Of a stretch of 64,000 bases of DNA, positions 59,425-64,000 are shown piece by piece. Below the pieces are notes generated by a model that saw only the letters and a program-made list of their open reading frames with translations, searched no databases and was not told where the DNA came from. Position numbers and translations under genes: made by a program. Each line of letters opens with the position of its first letter. Positions within the stretch are counted from its first letter, which is position 1. The DNA comes from CAWDZK01 sp963807005. Its GTDB lineage: Bacteria > Actinomycetota > Actinomycetes > JACCUZ01. The stretch lies in contig CAWDZK010000006.1 in assembly GCA_963807005.1 (NCBI GenBank), forward strand, positions 496,001-560,000, written 5' to 3'.

Positions 59425-61061
59425 CGTCCCCGCGGCTGGCGAGCGGCCGGGCGCATGCCACCGCCCGGTCCTGGTCGTCGGCGTACGCCGACCTGCTCGC
59501 CGCGGACGCCGGCGACGCCCTCGCCCCGCTCGACCGCGAGCTGCTCGCCCTGGCGGCCTTCCTCACCGGTCACGAGCCGGAGTCCGACGCGGCGCGCGAG
59601 CGAGCCCACCACGACCACGTCGCGGCCGGGGACGCCGACGGGGCCGCCCGGGTCGCGTTCTGGCTGGCCCTGGCGCTGACGCTGCGCGGGGAGGAGACCC
59701 GGGGGGCCGGGTGGTTCGCCAGGGTCGAGCGGGTCCTGGACGACGGCGGCCGGCCGGACTCGGTCTGGCGCGGCTACCTGCTGGTCGCGCAGGCGATGCA
59801 GCTGCTGTTCACGGGTGACCTGGCCGGCGCGATCGCCCGGCACGAACGTGCGCTGGCGGTCGCCGAACGGTACGGGGACGCCGACCTGATGACCCTCGCG
59901 CGGCACGGCCACGGCCAGGCGCTGGTCGCCGCGGGGGACGAGGGGGCCGGGCTGGCCGAGCTGGACGAGGTGATGGTGGCGGTCACCACCGGTGACGTGT
60001 CCCCGCAGGTGGTCGGGCTGGTCTACTGCGCGGTGATCGAGACCTGCCGCGACCGGTTCGACCTGCGCCGCGGCCGCGAGTGGACCGACGCCCTGAGCCG
60101 GTGGTGCGCCGCGCAGCCCGACCTGGTGCCCTACCGGGGGCAGTGCCTGGTGCACCGGGCGGAGATCCTGCAGCTGCACGGGTCCTGGCCTGATGCAACG
60201 GCCGAGGCGCAGCGGGCCTGGGAACGGTTGCGGCGGCCGCCCGGACAGCTTGCCGAGGGCATGGCCGTCTACCAGCGGGGCGAGATGCACCGGCTGCGAG
60301 GCGAGGCCGCCCGGGCCGAGACGTGCTACCGGGAGGCGTCCCAGCACGGGCACGACCCGCAGCCTGGCCTCGCCCTGCTGCGGCTGGCGCAGGGCCAGGT
60401 CGACGCCGCGGCCGCCTCGATCCGGCGCGCGCTGGACGAGGCACCGGAGTTCCGCGGCCGCACCCGGTTGCTGCCGGCGTACGTCGAGGTCTCGGTGGCC
60501 GCGGGAGACGCCGCCGGCGCCCGGCTGGCCGCGGACGAGCTCACCGAGGCGGCCGCCCGCCGGGACAGCCCGCAGCTCACCGCGGCCGCTCTGCAGGCCC
60601 GCGGCGCCGTGCTGCTGACCGAGGGCGACCCGCGCGAGGCCCTGCTGACCCTGCGTCGGGCGTGGTCGGTGTGGCAGGACATCGGGGCGCCGTACGACGC
60701 GGCCCGGACCCGGGTCCTGGCCGGGCTGGCCTGCCGCGCGGTGGGCGACGACGACACGGCGGAGATGGAGCTGGCCGCGGCGCGGTGGGTGTTCGAGCAG
60801 CTCGGCGCAGCACCCGACCTGTCCCGGGTCGCAGCCCTGTCCCGGCGCGGCAGGCCGGCCGCCGCCCCCGGGGGCCTCACCCTGCGGGAGGTCCAGGTGA
60901 TCCGGCTGGTGGCCACCGGGGCCACCAACCGGGCCATCGCCGCAGAGCTGTTCCTGTCGGAGAAGACGGTCGCGCGGCACATCGCCAACGTCTTCACCAA
61001 GCTCGACCTCTCCTCGCGCGCGGCGGCGACCGCGTACGCCTACGAGCACGACCTCGTCTGA
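59421..61061 (+). CDS. LuxR-family regulator with TPR-like sensor region
   Basis: 546 residues. The first 470 are helical repeats resembling TPR units (FTGDLAGAIARHERALAVAE, GEAARAETCYREASQHGHDP, EGDPREALLTLRRAWSVWQD). A LuxR-type helix-turn-helix ends the protein: LTLREVQVIRLVATGATNRA, then AELFLSEKTVARHIANVFTK. There is no P-loop, unlike MalT/LAL regulators. It overlaps the GGDEF gene and precedes a flavin monooxygenase gene, a plausible target. Confidence 0.88.
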   Translation: MTSPRLASGRAHATARSWSSAYADLLAADAGDALAPLDRELLALAAFLTGHEPESDAARERAHHDHVAAGDADGAARVAFWLALALTLRGEETRGAGWFARVERVLDDGGRPDSVWRGYLLVAQAMQLLFTGDLAGAIARHERALAVAERYGDADLMTLARHGHGQALVAAGDEGAGLAELDEVMVAVTTGDVSPQVVGLVYCAVIETCRDRFDLRRGREWTDALSRWCAAQPDLVPYRGQCLVHRAEILQLHGSWPDATAEAQRAWERLRRPPGQLAEGMAVYQRGEMHRLRGEAARAETCYREASQHGHDPQPGLALLRLAQGQVDAAAASIRRALDEAPEFRGRTRLLPAYVEVSVAAGDAAGARLAADELTEAAARRDSPQLTAAALQARGAVLLTEGDPREALLTLRRAWSVWQDIGAPYDAARTRVLAGLACRAVGDDDTAEMELAAARWVFEQLGAAPDLSRVAALSRRGRPAAAPGGLTLREVQVIRLVATGATNRAIAAELFLSEKTVARHIANVFTKLDLSSRAAATAYAYEHDLV

Positions 61062-61153
61062 GGGCGCGGATCTGCACAGTTCTGCCGACGCGGGGACGCC
61101 GTGCACCGACCTAGCGTCGCAAGCACGAGCAGTCCCCGCGACAGGAGCAGACC

Positions 61154-62272
61154 ATGGACACCGAGCACGTCGAGACCGTCGTCATCGGCGCCGGCCAGGC
61201 CGGGCTGGCGACCGCCTTCCACCTCACCCGCCGCGGCCGGGCCTGCGTGGTCCTCGAGGCGGCGGACCGGGTCGGGGACGTCTGGCGCAACCGCTTCGAC
61301 TCGCTGCGGCTCTTCACCCCCGCCCGCTACGACGGGCTGCCCGGCCGGCGCTTCCCGCTGCCCGGCTGGGAGTTCCCGTCCGGCCACCAGATGGGCGACT
61401 TCCTCGAGGCGTACGCCGCCGAGAACGAGCTCCCGGTCCGGACCGGGACGAGCGTGGACAGCCTCGATCGGGCGACTGACGGGGACGGGTTCGTCGTCAC
61501 GTCCGGCCACCGCGTCTTCTCGGCGGACAACGTGGTGGTCGCGTCCGGCACCTGGAAGAGCCCGCTGGTGCCGGAGTTCGCCGACGAGCTGGACCCCTCG
61601 ATCCGGCAGATGCACTCCGCGGAGTACCGCAACCCCTCGCAGCTGCGGCCCGGCCCGGTCCTCGTCGTCGGTGCCAGCCACTCCGGCGCCGACATCGCCC
61701 TGGAGCTGTCCGGCGCACACGAGACGCACCTGGCCGGCCGGGTCCAGGGCCAGATCCCCCTCGACATCGAGAGCCGGCGGGCGCACGCGGTCCTGCCCGT
61801 CCTGTGGTTCGTCTGGAACCACGTCCTCACCGAGCGCACCCCGATGGGTCGCAAGGTCCAGGCGCACGTGCGTGGCGGAGGCGGCCCCCTGATCCGGGTC
61901 AAGCGGGCGCACCTGGCCGCCGCCGGGGTCCGGCACAGCGAGCAGCGCGTCGTCGGCACCCGGGACGGCCGGCCGATGCTCGCCGACGGCGAGGTCCTCG
62001 AGGTCGCCAACGTCGTCTGGTGCACCGGTTTCGGGCCGGACACCGACTGGATCCACCTGCCGCTCGGGGACGGTCGGTGGCCGACCCAGCACCGCGGGGT
62101 CGTGACCGGCGTCGATGGCCTGTACTTCGTCGGCCTGCCGTTCCTGTACTCCTTCTCCTCGATGCTGGTGGGGGGTGCCGGGCGCGACGCCGACCACGTC
62201 GCCCGGCAGATCCAGGCGCGGCAGCAGGACCGCGGCAGTGCGCCGGTCGGGGCCGGGTCCGCCGCTCGTTAG
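61154..62272 (+). CDS. flavin-containing monooxygenase-like NAD(P)/FAD protein (CzcO type)
   Basis: 372 residues. FAD site VIGAGQAGLATAFHLTRRG, NADPH site VVGASHSGADIALELSG, and the block DVWRNRFDSLRLFTPARYDG is typical of single-component flavoprotein monooxygenases and CzcO-like proteins. The C-terminal GLYFVGLPFLYSFSSMLVGG closes the FAD domain. The substrate is unknown. ACAGGAGC ends 6 nt before the ATG. A CTAGCGT sequence at 61111-61117 may be its -10 region. It follows the LuxR gene by 92 bp. Confidence 0.87.
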   Translation: MDTEHVETVVIGAGQAGLATAFHLTRRGRACVVLEAADRVGDVWRNRFDSLRLFTPARYDGLPGRRFPLPGWEFPSGHQMGDFLEAYAAENELPVRTGTSVDSLDRATDGDGFVVTSGHRVFSADNVVVASGTWKSPLVPEFADELDPSIRQMHSAEYRNPSQLRPGPVLVVGASHSGADIALELSGAHETHLAGRVQGQIPLDIESRRAHAVLPVLWFVWNHVLTERTPMGRKVQAHVRGGGGPLIRVKRAHLAAAGVRHSEQRVVGTRDGRPMLADGEVLEVANVVWCTGFGPDTDWIHLPLGDGRWPTQHRGVVTGVDGLYFVGLPFLYSFSSMLVGGAGRDADHVARQIQARQQDRGSAPVGAGSAAR

Positions 62273-62275
62273 GCT
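62270..62275 (+). promoter_or_regulatory. -10 box (TAGGCT) overlapping the monooxygenase stop codon
   Basis: TAGGCT starts with the TAG stop of the monooxygenase gene. Transcription would start near 62282, about 30 nt before the GTG at 62313, leaving room for the CGAGGTG ribosome site. The stop/-10 fusion repeats the one at 54684. Confidence 0.35.
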
Positions 62276-62312
62276 CGCGGGCGTCCCGAGCCCCCTCACC
62301 CGAGGTGAACCC

Positions 62313-63875
62313 GTGTCGCCCGTCCAGACCCAGGAGCACAACCCGATCCCCGAGCACCCGCCGGTCCCCGACCTGCGTGCCAGCGTGGAACGCGGCGGTG
62401 CCGCCAAGTACCACGAGAGCAACGCGGCCAAGGGCAAGCTGTTCGCCCGCGAACGGGTCCGGCTCCTCGTCGACGAGGGGTCCTTCGTCGAGGACGGCGT
62501 CTATGCCAACGTCGCGGCCGGAGACCTGCCGGCGGACGGTGTCGTCACCGGCACCGCCACGGTCGACGGACGCCCGGTGGCGCTGATGGCCAACGACTCG
62601 ACGGTGAAGGCCGGCTCGTGGGGCGCCCGCACGGTGGAGAAGATCATCCGGATCATCGAGGTCGCCTACCGCACCGGCGTCCCGATGGTCTACCTGGTCG
62701 ACTCCGCCGGCGCTCGCATCACCGACCAGATCGACCTGTTCCCCGGTCGCCGCGGCGCGGGGAAGATCTTCTGGAACCAGGTGCGCGCGAGCGGGTCGAT
62801 CCCGCAGGTCTGTGCGCTGTTCGGCCCGTCGGCGGCGGGCGGCGCGTACATCCCCGCCTTCTGCGACGTGGTCGTCATGGTCGAGGGCAACGCGTCGATG
62901 TACCTCGGGTCGGACCGGATGGTCGAGATGGTCACCGGTGAGAAGACGACGCTGGAGGAGATGGGCGGTGCGCGGGTGCACTGCGCCGAGTCCGGCGTCG
63001 GGCACTTCCTCGTCGGAACCGAGCAGGAGGCGCTGGACACCGTCCGGGCCTACCTGTCCTACCTGCCGTCCAGCTGGGAGGGGACGCCTCCGTCGGCAGA
63101 GCCGAGGCCCGCCCCGGCGAACATCGACCTGGCCGCGCTCGTGCCGGACAGCGAACGCCAGGCGTTCGACATGCGCCGCTACGCCAAGGGCCTCCTCGAC
63201 GAGGGGAGCTTCTTCGAGATCCACGCGCTCTGGGCCCGTGAGCTCACGGTCGGCTTCGGCCGGCTGGACGGCGAGGTCGTCGGTGTCGTCGGCAACAACT
63301 CGATGTTCAAGGGCGGCGTCCTGTTCGTGGACTCCGCCGACAAGGCGACGCGGTTCGTCCAGCTGTGCGACGCGTTCAACGTTCCCCTCGTGTTCCTCTC
63401 CGACGTCCCCGGCTTCATGGTCGGTTCCGTGGTGGAGAAGCAGGGCATCATCCGGCACGGCGCCAAGATGATCACCGCGATCTCCGAGGCGACGGTCCCG
63501 AAGATCTGCGTCGTGGTGCGCAAGGCGTACGGCGCCGGGCTGTACGCGATGGCCGGCCCCGGCTTCGAGCCGGACGCCACCCTCGCGCTGCCCAGCGCCA
63601 AGATCGCGGTCATGGGTGCCGAGGCCGCCGTCAACGCGGTCTACGCCAACAAGATCGCCGCGATCGAGGACGCCGACGAGCGCGCCGAGTTCGTGGCGAC
63701 CAAGCGCCGCGAGTACGACGAGGACATCGACATCGTCCGGTTGGCCAGCGAGCTCGTGGTCGATGACATCGTCACTGCGGACCGGCTGCGCGACGAGCTG
63801 GTGCGTCGGCTGCGGACCTACCGGAGCAAGGACCGGCACTTCTCCCGTCGCCGCCACGGCGTCACCCCGGTCTGA
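62313..63875 (+). CDS. acyl-CoA carboxylase beta subunit (carboxyltransferase), second copy
   Basis: 520 residues. Two carboxyltransferase halves are present: GKLFARERVRLLVDEGSFVE, VDSAGARITDQIDLFPGRRG, GPSAAGGAYIPAFCDVVVMV; and VPLVFLSDVPGFMVGSVVEK, ISEATVPKICVVVRKAYGAG, AVMGAEAAVNAVYANKI. It differs clearly from the accD5 copy at 50.7 kb (no QDFTVFGGS block), so it serves another acyl-CoA or is an orphan partner of the alpha subunit. With HMG-CoA lyase nearby, methylcrotonyl-CoA is a candidate substrate. No alpha subunit is adjacent. Confidence 0.9.
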   Translation: MSPVQTQEHNPIPEHPPVPDLRASVERGGAAKYHESNAAKGKLFARERVRLLVDEGSFVEDGVYANVAAGDLPADGVVTGTATVDGRPVALMANDSTVKAGSWGARTVEKIIRIIEVAYRTGVPMVYLVDSAGARITDQIDLFPGRRGAGKIFWNQVRASGSIPQVCALFGPSAAGGAYIPAFCDVVVMVEGNASMYLGSDRMVEMVTGEKTTLEEMGGARVHCAESGVGHFLVGTEQEALDTVRAYLSYLPSSWEGTPPSAEPRPAPANIDLAALVPDSERQAFDMRRYAKGLLDEGSFFEIHALWARELTVGFGRLDGEVVGVVGNNSMFKGGVLFVDSADKATRFVQLCDAFNVPLVFLSDVPGFMVGSVVEKQGIIRHGAKMITAISEATVPKICVVVRKAYGAGLYAMAGPGFEPDATLALPSAKIAVMGAEAAVNAVYANKIAAIEDADERAEFVATKRREYDEDIDIVRLASELVVDDIVTADRLRDELVRRLRTYRSKDRHFSRRRHGVTPV

Positions 63876-63897
63876 GGTGCCCGGGGCGTCACGGCAC

Positions 63898-63949
63898 CGG
63901 CGGCCGATCTGAGTACGCCGACGGGTGCGGTTCGCCGCCTCGGCCGCCG
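63898..63949 (+). terminator. inverted repeat after the second carboxyltransferase gene
   Basis: CGGCGGCCGA (63898-63907) is perfectly complementary to TCGGCCGCCG (63940-63949) across 32 nt. It begins 23 nt after the stop and is the likely terminator. Confidence 0.55.
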
Positions 63950-63961
63950 ATGATCCCGGGT

Positions 63962-64000
63962 ATGGAGCCGACAGTGCTGGCGGGACCGGTCGAGTTCAGC
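63962..64000 (+). CDS. possible start of a gene running off the window
   Basis: ATG at 63962 opens a frame (MEPTVLAGPVEFS) that continues past the right edge. There is no clear ribosome site. It could be a real gene start, but 13 codons are not enough to tell. Confidence 0.35.
   Translation, partial: MEPTVLAGPVEFS

Overview
The window is chromosomal DNA from a high-GC actinobacterium (Actinomycetota; Nocardioidaceae or a related family is my guess, not shown). Reasons: strong G/C at third codon positions, many GTG starts, 1-4 bp start/stop overlaps, leaderless -10 boxes (TAnnnT) 6-8 nt before start codons, an epsilon subunit of acyl-CoA carboxylase, and a gene order that, from memory, parallels the mycobacterial accD5-accE5-maf-accA3 / lpdA / deoD-pmmB / add-deoA-cdd stretch. 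I see no prophage, transposase, CRISPR array, rRNA or tRNA.

Layout. 1-9.4 kb: end of a sugar ABC permease and a GH36 alpha-galactosidase, a CNNM/CorC-type membrane protein behind a short upstream ORF, trpS, a 2'-5' RNA ligase-like protein, a frameshifted YihY/BrkB gene, a D,D-carboxypeptidase and an acyl-CoA mutase large subunit. 9.5-25 kb: an M20 amidohydrolase, then a nucleoside uptake and catabolism block: BMP-type ABC importer (lipoprotein, double ATPase, two permeases), cdd, deoA, a cupin, add, a LysR regulator, a kinase-like protein, a half-length and a full-length aldehyde dehydrogenase, and deoC. The block resumes at 36.9-39.4 kb with a phosphohexomutase and purine nucleoside phosphorylase. 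Together these can import nucleosides, release bases, and convert the pentose phosphate to glyceraldehyde-3-phosphate plus acetaldehyde, which is then oxidised.

25-36.9 kb: a DUF2157-like membrane protein, a 2222-residue secreted protein (delta-60-like propeller, LRGS pentapeptide arrays, PPC-like domain, C25 gingipain-like peptidase, PxKF-like C-terminus) and, divergently, a 1293-residue protein built like soluble adenylyl cyclase. 39.5-44.4 kb: small genes, an LpdA-type flavoprotein, a frameshifted acyltransferase, a glycine-rich membrane-anchored protein, a 246-bp decayed copy of the nearby biotin carboxylase gene, and a secreted protein. 44.4-64 kb: biotin-dependent carboxylases (accA, accE, accD, a second beta subunit) with birA and maf, a YVTN-propeller lipoprotein with a polysaccharide deacetylase, an Rv1264-like cyclase, enoyl-CoA hydratase, HMG-CoA lyase, an SQR-like flavoprotein with a CsoR/CstR-like site, a GGDEF protein, a LuxR regulator and a flavin monooxygenase.

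The most notable non-coding features are very long intergenic inverted repeats (3729-3820, 9435-9505, 39393-39467), a 21-bp divergent accD/birA promoter with interlocked -10 boxes, an ATC codon where the ABC ATPase start is expected, and structured RNA around the BMP lipoprotein gene. All domain and family names rest on motif recognition without database searches.
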